64,000 nucleotides of DNA from Ethanoligenens harbinense YUAN-3 (lineage in GTDB: Bacteria; Bacillota; Clostridia; Oscillospirales; Ethanoligenentaceae): NCBI RefSeq assembly GCF_000178115.2, contig NC_014828.1, forward strand, positions 2,679,501 to 2,743,500, read 5' to 3'. Below the pieces are notes generated by a model. The model was not told where the DNA came from. It was given only the letters and a program-made list of their open reading frames with translations, and did not search any database. The translations under genes and the position numbers were made by a program. Positions 24,532 through 33,350 of the stretch are shown here, piece by piece; positions within the stretch are counted from its first letter, which is position 1; each line of letters starts with the position of its first letter.

Positions 24532-25791
24532 ATGTGTATGCAAACAAAAACCCACAAACAACTGTTCGCCTGTTTTCTGGCTGTTTTGCTGATTGTTTTC
24601 GCAGCCCTGCCGGCCGAAGCGAAAACGGCGGAAATCCGCTCGCCTGTCTACACCGCTCTGGGTGATTCCATTGCCAGCGGGTATAAGCTCAACCAAAGCA
24701 ACAACGGCTATGTCGGCCTGTTCGGGTCCTATCTGTCCGCCCAGACGACCAACCTGGCGCGCGTCGGGCTGGACAGCGCCGGCCTGCTCAAGCTGCTCAA
24801 CTCCGACCAGGCCACGGTTGACCAGGTGAAAAAATCCGATATCATCACCATTTCCATCGGTGGAAACGACCTGCTGCCCATCTTTTCCGCCCTCCAGCCA
24901 ACGTCGCCCACCTCGCTGGTCGCCGCCGTGCAGGCCATCAACGGCAACGCGATGCAGCAGAAATTCCAGAACGCCGTGACGCACTTCGGGCAGAACTGGG
25001 ACAAAATCATCGCGCAGATCAAAAAACTGGCCCCCCACGCGCAGATCATCGCCACCACACTGATCGACCCCTATGAGGGCATGGTCATCAGCGTGCCGGT
25101 CATCGCGCACTTCGACCTGGGCGGCTATGCCGACGGCTACATCAAACAGATCAACGCGGTCATCACCGGGCACGCGAAGTCCGGGCAATACGCCGTGGCA
25201 GATGCATACGGCCTGTTCATGCAGCACAAAACGGACAAGCTGACCAACGCCGACCTCGCCAAGCTCGATTTCGACCCGCATCCAAACGCGGCGGGGCACC
25301 GCCTGCTCTTTCAGGCGCATCAGGCCGTGGCTCTTGATTTTACGCAGGACGCGCTGGCTCTGAGCGGACCGTCGCGCATCGTCATCCCCGCCGACGGCAA
25401 AAGCAGCCACGCACAGTTCTCCGCGCAGCCGCTCCTCTCCTGCTTCACCACGGCGAACGCATCCGCTCAGACCGCCTACACAATGGAAGACCCCGGCGCC
25501 ACCGGTGCCGCCATCGACGTCTCCACCGGCACCTTATATGTGTACAAACCCGGCACCGTGAAGATCAAAGCCACGCTCACCACGGCCAACGGGAAACTGT
25601 CCGCGGAAACGATCCGGACCATCCGCGTGACCCAGGCGCTGGTTACACAGGCCGAGTGGAAACAATGGGCTGTGCCCGCCGGCATCGGGCTGGCCGTGCT
25701 GGCGGCCGTGTTGCTCATCCTGCTGCTCCCGCGGCGTAAAAAGCGCCGGCCGCACGACCTCCCGGCAGACAGAGAAAAAACCCCCGTTTGA
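24532..25791 (+). CDS. secreted SGNH/GDSL hydrolase with C-terminal membrane anchor
   Basis: 419 residues. Signal peptide (about 1-30, ending LPAEA), then an SGNH esterase domain with block I ALGDSIASG (Ser46), SIGGNDLL (Gly-Asn of the oxyanion hole, 110-113) and FDPHPN (D248, H250). A beta-rich, Big-like segment (about 275-375) leads to a membrane helix and a basic tail LPRRKKRRPH, which would leave the catalytic part tethered outside. Probably a carbohydrate or lipid esterase acting on the envelope. ATG at 24532 or 24538 are both possible; GGGG at 24527-24530 favours the second. Confidence 0.88.
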   Translation: MCMQTKTHKQLFACFLAVLLIVFAALPAEAKTAEIRSPVYTALGDSIASGYKLNQSNNGYVGLFGSYLSAQTTNLARVGLDSAGLLKLLNSDQATVDQVKKSDIITISIGGNDLLPIFSALQPTSPTSLVAAVQAINGNAMQQKFQNAVTHFGQNWDKIIAQIKKLAPHAQIIATTLIDPYEGMVISVPVIAHFDLGGYADGYIKQINAVITGHAKSGQYAVADAYGLFMQHKTDKLTNADLAKLDFDPHPNAAGHRLLFQAHQAVALDFTQDALALSGPSRIVIPADGKSSHAQFSAQPLLSCFTTANASAQTAYTMEDPGATGAAIDVSTGTLYVYKPGTVKIKATLTTANGKLSAETIRTIRVTQALVTQAEWKQWAVPAGIGLAVLAAVLLILLLPRRKKRRPHDLPADREKTPV

Positions 25792-25804
25792 AAAACGGGG
25801 GTTT
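25778..25804. terminator. bidirectional terminator between SGNH hydrolase and pepT
   Basis: 12-bp stem (25778-25789 with 25793-25804) flanked by A-run and T-run, usable from both sides. Confidence 0.85.
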
Positions 25805-25825
25805 TGGGCGATATATCCGGACCGG

Positions 25826-27040
25826 TTAAACCCGCAGCAGCCGCACCAGCACATCCACCATCCGATCCATGGACTGGATGGAAATGTATTCAAACCGGCC
25901 GTGGAAATGGTGGCCGCCGGTGGGCAGGTTGGGGCACGGCAGCCCCATGAACGAGAGACGCGCGCCGTCGGTACCGCCGCGGATGGGCACGACCATCGGC
26001 TCCACGCCCGCTTCCCGCATCGCCTGTTTGGCGTTTTCAATGAGGAACAGGAACGGCTCGACCTTCTCTTTCATATTGTAATAGCTGTCCCGCAGCGCGA
26101 CTTCGACCGTCCCGCCGCCGTACCGCTCGTTGAGGAAGGCCGCCGCTTGTTTGAAACCGGCCTTTTTGCGTTCAAATGTTTCCCGGTCATGGTCGCGAAC
26201 GATATAGTGCAGTTCCGCACGCTCCTCTGTACCGGACATCCGCGTGAGGTGGTGGAACCCTTCATACCCCTCGGTGCATTCCGGCAGCTCGTGGGGAGGC
26301 AGCAGCGCGTCAAACGCCATGCCGATGCGCAGGGCGTTTTTCATTTTGTTCTTGGCGCTGCCCGGGTGGATATTGACGCCGTGTACCGTCACATCCGCCG
26401 AGGCCGCGTTGAAATTCTCATATTCGATTTCACCGATGGCGCCACCGTCCACGGTATAGGCATAATCGGCGCCGAAGCCTTTCACATCGAACCGGTCGGC
26501 TCCGCGCCCGATCTCCTCGTCCGGCGTGAACGCGATCTGGATGGTGCCGTGCCTTGCGCCGCTCTCCCGCAGCGTTTCCACCGTGGTGAGGATTTCGGCA
26601 ATACCCGCCTTGTCGTCCGCACCGAGCAAGGTGGTGCCGTCAGTCACGATGAGGTCTTCCCCCACATGGTCCCTCAAGCTCTCGAACGCAGCCGCGCGCA
26701 GCACCACGCCTTTTTCTTCGTTCAATACGATGTCGCCGCCGTCATACGCGCGCACGATGCGCGGCTTCACACCCTCGTCGCTGGCCGCGTCGCTGGTGTC
26801 CATATGGGCAATGAGCCCCAGCACGGGCCGCTCTTCCGCACAGTTGGCGGGCAAGGTGCCGTACACATAGCCATATACATCCACGCGTGCGTTTTCCAGC
26901 CCCAAGCCGCACAGTTCATCCGCCAGCGCGTTTGCCAGCACCCGCTGCCCCTCGGTGCTGGGGCAGACGGAGGCGGGCGCCGCCTCGTCCGACGTGGTGG
27001 GGTATGCGACATACCGCAGCAGACGTTCATATGCTCTCAA
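25826..27040 (-). CDS. pepT: peptidase T (tripeptide aminopeptidase)
   Basis: 404-residue M20B di-zinc aminopeptidase. Metal and catalytic motifs are intact: LIAHMDTSD, GADDKAGIAE, FTPDEEIGRG, TVDGG and the C-terminal GGHHFHGRFEYI. The frame is open to a GTG at 27064, but AAAAGGAG lies nine bases before the TTG at 27040, giving MRAYERLLRY, a better match to known PepT starts. It degrades tripeptides in the cytoplasm. Confidence 0.95.
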   Translation of the reverse strand: MRAYERLLRYVAYPTTSDEAAPASVCPSTEGQRVLANALADELCGLGLENARVDVYGYVYGTLPANCAEERPVLGLIAHMDTSDAASDEGVKPRIVRAYDGGDIVLNEEKGVVLRAAAFESLRDHVGEDLIVTDGTTLLGADDKAGIAEILTTVETLRESGARHGTIQIAFTPDEEIGRGADRFDVKGFGADYAYTVDGGAIGEIEYENFNAASADVTVHGVNIHPGSAKNKMKNALRIGMAFDALLPPHELPECTEGYEGFHHLTRMSGTEERAELHYIVRDHDRETFERKKAGFKQAAAFLNERYGGGTVEVALRDSYYNMKEKVEPFLFLIENAKQAMREAGVEPMVVPIRGGTDGARLSFMGLPCPNLPTGGHHFHGRFEYISIQSMDRMVDVLVRLLRV

Positions 27041-27075
27041 GGCAATTTTCTCCTTTTCAGCCACTTGATACGCCT

Positions 27076-27104
27076 ATTATACCCCCCGCGCCGCCCATCC
27101 ACAA
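27076..27104 (-). promoter_or_regulatory. promoter of pepT
   Basis: TTGTGG (27104-27099), 17-bp spacer, TATAAT (27081-27076) on the minus strand, 36 bases before the TTG start. Confidence 0.55.
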
Positions 27105-27116
27105 CGGCAGTTCTGC

Positions 27117-27147
27117 AAAAAAAGGACGGGCCGCGTTTGCCCGTCCT
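27117..27147 (-). terminator. terminator of the CsbB-like glycosyltransferase
   Basis: Nine-bp stem (27123-27131 with 27139-27147) followed on the minus strand by a T-run (27122-27117). Confidence 0.85.
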
Positions 27148-27158
27148 CCCCTTGCCGT

Positions 27159-28214
27159 TCATTTCTCTACGCGGAACGGATACGGCGGCGAATGGGCATC
27201 GGTTTCACCCTCCACCCCGTCGGACTTTCCCGCCACACCGCCCTGACCGATCTCCACCCGGCCGGCCTGCGCGCGCAGGTATTCTTCAATGTGAAAACGT
27301 GGGCGGTGTTTGGTTTCGGCATAGATTTTGCCGATGTATTCACCCACGATGCCCAGCGCCAGCAACTGCAACCCGCCCAGGAACCAAATGGAGCAGACCA
27401 CGCTGCTCCACCCCGGCACGGCCCAGCCCGAAACATGCGCGGCCAGCACATAGAGAAACGCGACGATGCTGGCAAGCAGGATGCCGAGCCCCAGCCACGC
27501 GAGCAGGCGGATGGGCTTGACCGAAAAGGACGTGATGCCGTCGAACGCAAACGCCAGCATCTTGCCCAGCGGATACTTGGATTCGCCCGCCACACGCTCT
27601 TTGCGCTCGTAGGGCACGCAGGTGCTTTTGAAGCCGATAAGCGGCACGATGCCACGCAGAAACAGGTTGACCTCCCGATAGTCCGCCAGCGCGTCCAGCG
27701 CACGCTTGCTCATCAGGCGGTAATCCGCGTGGTTGAAGACCATCTCCACGCCCATGGCGCGCATGAATTTGTAAAAACCCTCCGCCGTGGTGCGTTTGAA
27801 AAACGTATCCTTTTCGCGGCTGGAACGCACGCCGTAGACGATGTCGCAGCCGCCCTCATACTCTTCCAGAAAGCGATCCACCACGTCGATGTCGTCCTGC
27901 AGGTCGGCGTCCATCGAAACGACCACATCCGCGCTTTCACGGGCAGTCATCAGCCCGGCCAAAAGCGCATTCTGATGCCCGCGGTTGTGCGAGAGCTTCA
28001 CGCCCGCGAACAGTGCGTCCGTCTTCACCAGTTCCTCGATCTTTTCCCATGTCCGGTCTTTAGAGCCGTCGTCCACAAACAGCACGCGGCTCTGAGACGC
28101 GGCGCGTCCGGCGGACTGCAGCGCCCGCATTTTTCGGTAGAGGATCTGCGCCGTGATCGGCAAAGCCTCTTCTTCATTGTAGCACGGAATCACAAAATAG
28201 ATGATATCGGCCAT
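27159..28214 (-). CDS. GT2 glycosyltransferase with two C-terminal membrane helices (CsbB/YkcC-like)
   Basis: 351 residues, same architecture as the GT2 at 23187 but a different subfamily: IPCYNEEEAL, VLFVDDGSKDRTWE, SMDADLQDD, then two membrane helices (about 230-255 and 268-292) and a hydrophilic tail. It should make an undecaprenyl-phosphate-linked sugar. The ATG at 28214 follows AAAGGGG. It is transcribed away from the two-component system at 28431. No GtrA-like flippase is adjacent. Confidence 0.85.
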   Translation of the reverse strand: MADIIYFVIPCYNEEEALPITAQILYRKMRALQSAGRAASQSRVLFVDDGSKDRTWEKIEELVKTDALFAGVKLSHNRGHQNALLAGLMTARESADVVVSMDADLQDDIDVVDRFLEEYEGGCDIVYGVRSSREKDTFFKRTTAEGFYKFMRAMGVEMVFNHADYRLMSKRALDALADYREVNLFLRGIVPLIGFKSTCVPYERKERVAGESKYPLGKMLAFAFDGITSFSVKPIRLLAWLGLGILLASIVAFLYVLAAHVSGWAVPGWSSVVCSIWFLGGLQLLALGIVGEYIGKIYAETKHRPRFHIEEYLRAQAGRVEIGQGGVAGKSDGVEGETDAHSPPYPFRVEK

Positions 28215-28389
28215 ATCAGGCAACCCCTTTCCCGCTCAACGCGGAATCGCTCGCCGTGCGATCTTTGGTGTTTCTGTCTGCAGTATACCGTTGTTATGTG
28301 ACAAAATCGTGAAGAGCGTCTGAACACTGCGCGAAAGGCGAAAAGACATGATTTTTTCAGTTTTTCACCACCCTGTCACACAGGTGCGG

Positions 28390-28395
28390 TATAAT
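28390..28395 (+). promoter_or_regulatory. -10 element of the two-component operon
   Basis: TATAAT at 28390-28395, 36 bases before the response-regulator ATG; no convincing -35, which may mean an activator is needed. Confidence 0.4.
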
Positions 28396-28430
28396 AAGCA
28401 CAGGAAACAACAGAAACAGGAGGCGCGGAG

Positions 28431-29111
28431 ATGTCCAAAATCCTGATCGTGGACGATGAAACAAACATACGCGCGGGTCTGCGCGAATATGCCGAATTCG
28501 AGGGGCACGAGGTGACCGAAGCCGGCGACGGCATGGAGGCGGTGACCATCTGCCGGGAACAGGATTTCGACGCCATCATCATGGATGTGATGATGCCGAA
28601 GCTCGACGGCTTTTCGGCGTGCAAGGAGATTCGCAAGACCAAAGACATCCCCGTGCTGATGCTCTCCGCACGCGGTGAAGAATACGACAAGCTGTTCGGG
28701 TTCGAGGTGGGGGTGGACGATTATGTCGTCAAACCCTTCTCGCCAAAAGAGGTGATGGCACGCCTCCGTGTCATCATCAGCCGCAACCGGCAGCACCTGC
28801 AAAACGGAGGCCCGATGCAGACCTTCCGCCACGACGGGCTGGTGGTGGACCTGGCCGGCCGCAGCGTGATGGTAGACGGCCAAAAGGCCGAGCTGACCCC
28901 CAAAGAGACCGACCTGCTTTTTTATCTGGTACAGAACCGCAACCTCGCGCTCTCCCGTGCGCAACTGTTGCAGGATGTGTGGGGCTACGACTTTTACGGC
29001 GATGACCGTACGGTAGACACTCATATCAAGATGCTGCGCAGCAGCCTGGGCAAATACAAGGACGCCATCGTCACGCTGCGCGGCGTGGGCTACAAATTTG
29101 AAGTGCATTGA
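28431..29111 (+). CDS. OmpR/PhoB-family response regulator
   Basis: 226 residues. Receiver domain with acidic pocket DDE (8-10), phospho-acceptor D52 (IIMDVMMP), S79 and K101 (VVKPF), then a winged-helix DNA-binding domain with the TVDTHIKMLRSSLG recognition region and GVGYKF end. AGGAGG precedes the ATG. The kinase gene follows 36 bases later. The target genes and signal are not evident; the divergent CsbB-like glycosyltransferase is a possible target. Confidence 0.94.
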   Translation: MSKILIVDDETNIRAGLREYAEFEGHEVTEAGDGMEAVTICREQDFDAIIMDVMMPKLDGFSACKEIRKTKDIPVLMLSARGEEYDKLFGFEVGVDDYVVKPFSPKEVMARLRVIISRNRQHLQNGGPMQTFRHDGLVVDLAGRSVMVDGQKAELTPKETDLLFYLVQNRNLALSRAQLLQDVWGYDFYGDDRTVDTHIKMLRSSLGKYKDAIVTLRGVGYKFEVH

Positions 29112-29147
29112 GACACAAGAGCGGGTTGCACCACGAAGGGAAACCGG

Positions 29148-30587
29148 ATGAAAAAGAGCAGACGGGCGCGCGCGCGCCGGCACATTGATCCAAAAGGGCT
29201 GCAGTTTAAGATTTGGCGGTATTTTGTGGCATTCGCCGCCATCATCATGGTGCTGCTCTGGCTGCTCCAGATCGTCTTCCTGCGCACCTATTACCAGAGC
29301 ATGAAGACTCTGGAGGTGCAGAAGATCGGCAACGACATCGCGGCCGCCTACGGCACCAGTTCGTTTGCCGACACGGTGTTCAAATATTCGTTCAATAACG
29401 GGTTGATGGTGCAGGTGCTGGATGAAAGCGGCCAGCCGCAGACCGACTGGCAGCAAAACGGCACGGGGGACAATCTCCACATGGGGCCGCCAGACCCCCT
29501 CGCGTTCGCCACCCTCACCTATCGCCTTTCCCAGAGCACGAGCGGCTGGGTAACGTACATCTCCGACGACAGCAGCCACCACGTCGGCGGGCAGACACTG
29601 ACCTACGGCGCCGTGCTCAAAAGCGGAAGCGGCAAGCGCTACCTGTACATCAACGCGCAGATTGCGCCGGTGGACTCCACCTCCGCTGTTTTGCAGACGC
29701 AGCTCATCATCATCACGGTGCTCTCGCTGCTGCTTTCGCTGGGTATCTCGCTGCTCATCGCGTCCAAGCTGGCCCGGCCCATCGTGCGCATGACCCAGGC
29801 GGCCGAAAAACTGGCCGGCGGCGATTTCGACGTGCAGTTCGAGTCGGGCAGCTACACCGAGATCAATCGGCTCGCGGCCGCGATGAACTATATGACCGGC
29901 GAGCTTTCCAAGACCGAGCAGCTGCGGCGCGACCTCATCGCCAACATTTCCCACGACCTGCGTACGCCGCTGACTATGGTAAAAATGTATGCCGAACTGA
30001 TCCGCGACGTATCGGGCGGTCAGACGGAAAAACGCACCGCGCACGCGCAGCTCATCATTGATGAGGCGGATCGGCTCAGCCTGCTCATCAAAGATATGCT
30101 CGACCTCTCTAAGATACAGGCCGGCACGGAATCCCTCAAACCCGTGACATTCGACCTCGGGGAAAAAGCCCGCGTCATCCTCACACGCTTTGCAGTGCTG
30201 GCGGAACGCAACGGATACCGCTTTTCATTGGACTGCGCGGGCGACACCGCCGTCACTGCGGACGAACGCAAAATCGAGCAGGTCATCTACAACCTGGTGG
30301 GCAACGCGGTCAACTACACCGGCGCGGACAAAACCGTCTCTCTGCGGGTGGCGCGGCAAAACGACGGTGTCTGCTTCTCGGTGACGGACACCGGCAAAGG
30401 CATTCCGCCCGAAAAATGCGCGCACATCTGGGAGCGCTATTATATGGCCAAGGAGACCACCCGCCACCGGGTGGTGGGCACCGGGCTGGGGCTTTCCATC
30501 GTCAAGGCCATTCTGGCAGCACACCATGCCCGATTTGGGGTGGAAAGCATTGTGGGAAAAGGCAGTACCTTCTGGTTCGTGCTGTAA
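29148..30587 (+). CDS. sensor histidine kinase
   Basis: 479 residues. Membrane helix 1 (about 24-46), an extracytoplasmic sensor of about 135 residues, membrane helix 2 (about 184-206), HAMP domain, dimerisation domain with phospho-acceptor H269 in NISHDLRTPL, and an ATPase domain with NLVGNAVNYT (N box), DTGKGIP and GTGLGLSI. Partner of the preceding response regulator. The sensor domain has no family I can name. Confidence 0.94.
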   Translation: MKKSRRARARRHIDPKGLQFKIWRYFVAFAAIIMVLLWLLQIVFLRTYYQSMKTLEVQKIGNDIAAAYGTSSFADTVFKYSFNNGLMVQVLDESGQPQTDWQQNGTGDNLHMGPPDPLAFATLTYRLSQSTSGWVTYISDDSSHHVGGQTLTYGAVLKSGSGKRYLYINAQIAPVDSTSAVLQTQLIIITVLSLLLSLGISLLIASKLARPIVRMTQAAEKLAGGDFDVQFESGSYTEINRLAAAMNYMTGELSKTEQLRRDLIANISHDLRTPLTMVKMYAELIRDVSGGQTEKRTAHAQLIIDEADRLSLLIKDMLDLSKIQAGTESLKPVTFDLGEKARVILTRFAVLAERNGYRFSLDCAGDTAVTADERKIEQVIYNLVGNAVNYTGADKTVSLRVARQNDGVCFSVTDTGKGIPPEKCAHIWERYYMAKETTRHRVVGTGLGLSIVKAILAAHHARFGVESIVGKGSTFWFVL

Positions 30588-30597
30588 GCCGCCGTGG

Positions 30598-30626
30598 TTG
30601 CCTTCCCTTTCTGCGTGTGGTACAAT
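30598..30626 (+). promoter_or_regulatory. promoter of the DUF6483 gene
   Basis: TTGCCT (30598-30603), 17-bp spacer, TACAAT (30621-30626), 51 bases before the GTG start. Confidence 0.6.
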
Positions 30627-30676
30627 ACACATAGTAAAGGGCCGCTCTTTACCGGGCGGTACAGGAGGCGACCCGT

Positions 30677-31036
30677 GTGTTCGAGAACGATTACTGGATG
30701 CGGCAGATTGAAGACATTACAAAGGCGTTGGGAAATATGCTGTTCGAAAAACAATCCGGCACGGTCGAGCTGTTCGATGAGCAGGGCGTGCTTTCCGAAA
30801 CGAGTTTTCTTTCCTACCGGCTCAACCGCATGATTGGGGACGGCCAGATCAACGAGGCGGAAAACCTGCTGTTTGATGCCATCGAGGAAGACCCGAAAAC
30901 CGGCTACCTCAAGGTGGCGCTTGATTTTTACGCCACGCTGGAAAAGCGCAGCGATGCGGAACTGACCGCCGCGGGCTTTTCCCGGGCGGAGATTCTTGAC
31001 GGCCTGCAAGCTGTGCAGAAAATCTACCAAAACTGA
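30677..31036 (+). CDS. DUF6483-like small acidic protein
   Basis: 119-residue soluble helical protein that looks like the DUF6483 family of Clostridia (FENDYWMRQIEDITKAL at the start). Function unknown. The start is a GTG, eight bases after AGGAGG (30663-30668). Apparently monocistronic, with its own promoter and a downstream hairpin. Confidence 0.75.
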   Translation: MFENDYWMRQIEDITKALGNMLFEKQSGTVELFDEQGVLSETSFLSYRLNRMIGDGQINEAENLLFDAIEEDPKTGYLKVALDFYATLEKRSDAELTAAGFSRAEILDGLQAVQKIYQN

Positions 31037-31207
31037 TGGTCCTCCCGCTCAATCCGGCATCTTTCCGGTTCATTTTTCGCCTTGCCGCTTTCTCGTTGTC
31101 GGCGGGCGGCAGTTTTCCTTTCTTGCTCTGACAGACCCAAACATTTCCTCGCAAATTTCGTCTCCCCTTTCATGGGAAAACAACATGAGCCATCATCCTG
31201 TGTGCAA

Positions 31208-31252
31208 AACCACCCTGCCCGCCCGAAAAGACGGCGGCAGGGTGGTTGGCTT
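31208..31252 (+). terminator. hairpin downstream of the DUF6483 gene
   Basis: 12-bp stem (31208-31219 with 31236-31247) with a 16-base loop and a short GGCTTT tail. It lies 170 bases after the stop. Confidence 0.5.
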
Positions 31253-31281
31253 TACAGCCCAAAACCTTTGCAAACAGAAAC

Positions 31282-31316
31282 AAACAGCGGCGACCGGTAA
31301 CCGGCCGCCGCTGTTT
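31282..31316 (-). terminator. terminator of tig-clpP-clpX
   Basis: 16-bp stem with one mismatch (31282-31297 with 31301-31316), T-rich on the minus-strand side, 19 bases beyond the clpX stop. Confidence 0.8.
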
Positions 31317-31334
31317 TCGTTTATAATAGGAGCC

Positions 31335-32645
31335 TTACGAAGCGTCTTCCCGTTTCTTGGGAGCAGGTTTTTTCGCGGGCAATGTCAGACGGGTGCTCTT
31401 TTTGTTCGGATCGCGCTCAACAGCCGGCTGCCCCGCTCCGGTGACACAATCGCCGGTGATAGTGATCTTGGCGATTGTTCCGTCGGAGGGCACGTCGAAC
31501 ATCACGGCGGTGAGCAGATCCTCCATGATGGCCCGCAGACCGCGCGCGCCCGTTTCGCGGGCGATGGCCTTGTCGGCGATGGCGTTAAGCGCCGATTCGT
31601 CGAACACCAACTGCACACCATCCATCTCAAACAATTTGATATACTGTTTAACGATGGCATTTTTCGGTTCCGTCAGGATGCGGATAAGTGCCTTGCGGTC
31701 AAGCGCATTGAGCGTGGTGATGACCGGGATACGGCCAACCAGCTCGGGAATGAGACCGAAATGCACCAGATCCTGCGGGATGGCGTTTTTGAAAATGTTG
31801 ATGCCAGCTTTTTCCTTTTTGCCGCGCACATCCGCACCGAACCCCAGCGCCTTGCTCACGGTCCGCTTTTCGATGATCTTGTCCAGGCCGTCGAACGCAC
31901 CGCCACAGATAAACAGGATGTCTTTGGTGTTGATCTGAATGAACTCCTGGTGCGGATATTTGCGCCCGCCCATGGGCGGTACATTCGACACCGTGCCCTC
32001 CAGAATTTTCAGCAGCGCCTGCTGCACGCCCTCGCCGCTGACATCGCGCGTAATGGACGGGTTCTCCGATTTGCGGGCGATCTTGTCGATCTCGTCGATG
32101 TAGATGATGCCGTGTTCGGCGCGCTCCACATCGTAGTCCGCAGCCTGGATGAGCCGCAGCAGGATGTTTTCCACATCCTCGCCCACATAGCCGGCTTCCG
32201 TCAGCGTGGTAGCATCTGCGATGGCGAACGGTACCTTCAGGATATGCGCCAGCGTCTGCGCCAGCATGGTTTTGCCCACGCCGGTGGGACCAAGCAACAG
32301 GATGTTGCTCTTCTGCAGGTCCACGTCGGACGTTTCGCCGTAATAGATGCGTTTGTAATGGTTATAGACAGCCACCGAGAGGGCAACTTTCGCGTCTTCC
32401 TGCCCGACCACGTACTGATCGAGGATCTCATTGATCTCTTTGGGGCGGGGCAGGGTGATTGCGGTGTCGTCACCGGTGATCTGTGGATGGGCAATGACGT
32501 TTTCATCCTCAAGAATGCTCAGACAAAGCTCGACACATTCGTTGCAGATATAAACGCCGGGCCCTGCAATCAGCCGCTTGACCTGCTCCTGCGTTTTGCC
32601 GCAGAAGGAGCATTTCAGCACTCTTCTGTCATCAAACTTTGCCAT
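31335..32645 (-). CDS. clpX: ATP-dependent Clp protease ATP-binding subunit ClpX
   Basis: 436-residue AAA+ unfoldase that feeds substrates to ClpP. N-terminal zinc-binding domain with C12, C15, C34 and C37, Walker A GPTGVGKT, Walker [11 protein letters not shown], the GYVGEDVEN pore loop and a [13 protein letters not shown]-region segment. The C-terminus ends in a basic, proline-rich tail ([12 protein letters not shown]). It lies 12 bases after clpP in the tig-clpP-clpX order common in bacteria. Confidence 0.98.
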   Translation of the reverse strand: MAKFDDRRVLKCSFCGKTQEQVKRLIAGPGVYICNECVELCLSILEDENVIAHPQITGDDTAITLPRPKEINEILDQYVVGQEDAKVALSVAVYNHYKRIYYGETSDVDLQKSNILLLGPTGVGKTMLAQTLAHILKVPFAIADATTLTEAGYVGEDVENILLRLIQAADYDVERAEHGIIYIDEIDKIARKSENPSITRDVSGEGVQQALLKILEGTVSNVPPMGGRKYPHQEFIQINTKDILFICGGAFDGLDKIIEKRTVSKALGFGADVRGKKEKAGINIFKNAIPQDLVHFGLIPELVGRIPVITTLNALDRKALIRILTEPKNAIVKQYIKLFEMDGVQLVFDESALNAIADKAIARETGARGLRAIMEDLLTAVMFDVPSDGTIAKITITGDCVTGAGQPAVERDPNKKSTRLTLPAKKPAPKKREDAS

Positions 32646-32657
32646 AAAGCACCTGCC

Positions 32658-33242
32658 TTATCTCTTGGTAATGACCTTGTCCACCAGGCCGTAAGCCACG
32701 GCTTCTTCCGCAGTCAGGAAATTATCGCGTTCGGTATCGCGTTCGATTTCTTCGACCGGCTTGCCGGTGAACCCGGAATACAGTTCGTTCATACGTTTGC
32801 GGATGCGAATGATATGCTCGGCCGCGATTTTGATGTCGCTGGCCTGCCCCTGCGCGCCGCCCGACGGCTGATGGATCATGATCTCGCTGTTGGGCAGGAC
32901 AAAACGCTTGCCTTTCGTGCCGGCCGCCAGCAGGAACGAACCCATGCTGGCCGCCATGCCGATGCAGATGGTGGATACGTCGCACTTCACATACTGCATG
33001 GTGTCGAAGATGGCCATGCCGGAGGTGATGGATCCGCCCGGGCTGTTGATGTAAAGCTGGATGTCCTTATCGGGATCCTGGCCTTCAAGGAACAGAAGCT
33101 GCGCGACCACGAGGCTGGCGGTCACATCGTTGACCTGATCGGAAAGCATGATAATGCGGTCGTTGAGCAGCCGGGAGAAAATATCGTAGGAGCGCTCGCC
33201 TCGGCTGGTCTGTTCGATTACATAAGGTACGAGATTTGACAT
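32658..33242 (-). CDS. clpP: ATP-dependent Clp protease proteolytic subunit
   Basis: 194-residue serine peptidase forming the tetradecameric chamber. The catalytic triad is visible: S99 (MAASMGS), H124 (IMIHQP) and D173. Length is normal, and the YINSPGGSI oxyanion loop is present. Between trigger factor and clpX in one leftward operon. Confidence 0.98.
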   Translation of the reverse strand: MSNLVPYVIEQTSRGERSYDIFSRLLNDRIIMLSDQVNDVTASLVVAQLLFLEGQDPDKDIQLYINSPGGSITSGMAIFDTMQYVKCDVSTICIGMAASMGSFLLAAGTKGKRFVLPNSEIMIHQPSGGAQGQASDIKIAAEHIIRIRKRMNELYSGFTGKPVEEIERDTERDNFLTAEEAVAYGLVDKVITKR

Positions 33243-33350
33243 TTCACAACAACTCCTTTACGGGTCGTCTGCTTGTTGGTTCCATATCGCCGAACCAGTC
33301 GGCACAAAAGGCGGCCTTGCGGCGCCCGGAAATATGCAAAGTCCTCAGGG

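Noticed and set aside
25901-27520. 539-codon rightward frame over pepT
   Set aside because: Shadow of pepT; the pepT motifs are intact on the other strand.
30996-33239. 747-codon rightward frame over clpX/clpP
   Set aside because: Antisense shadow of two certain genes. No ribosome binding site and no recognisable domains.
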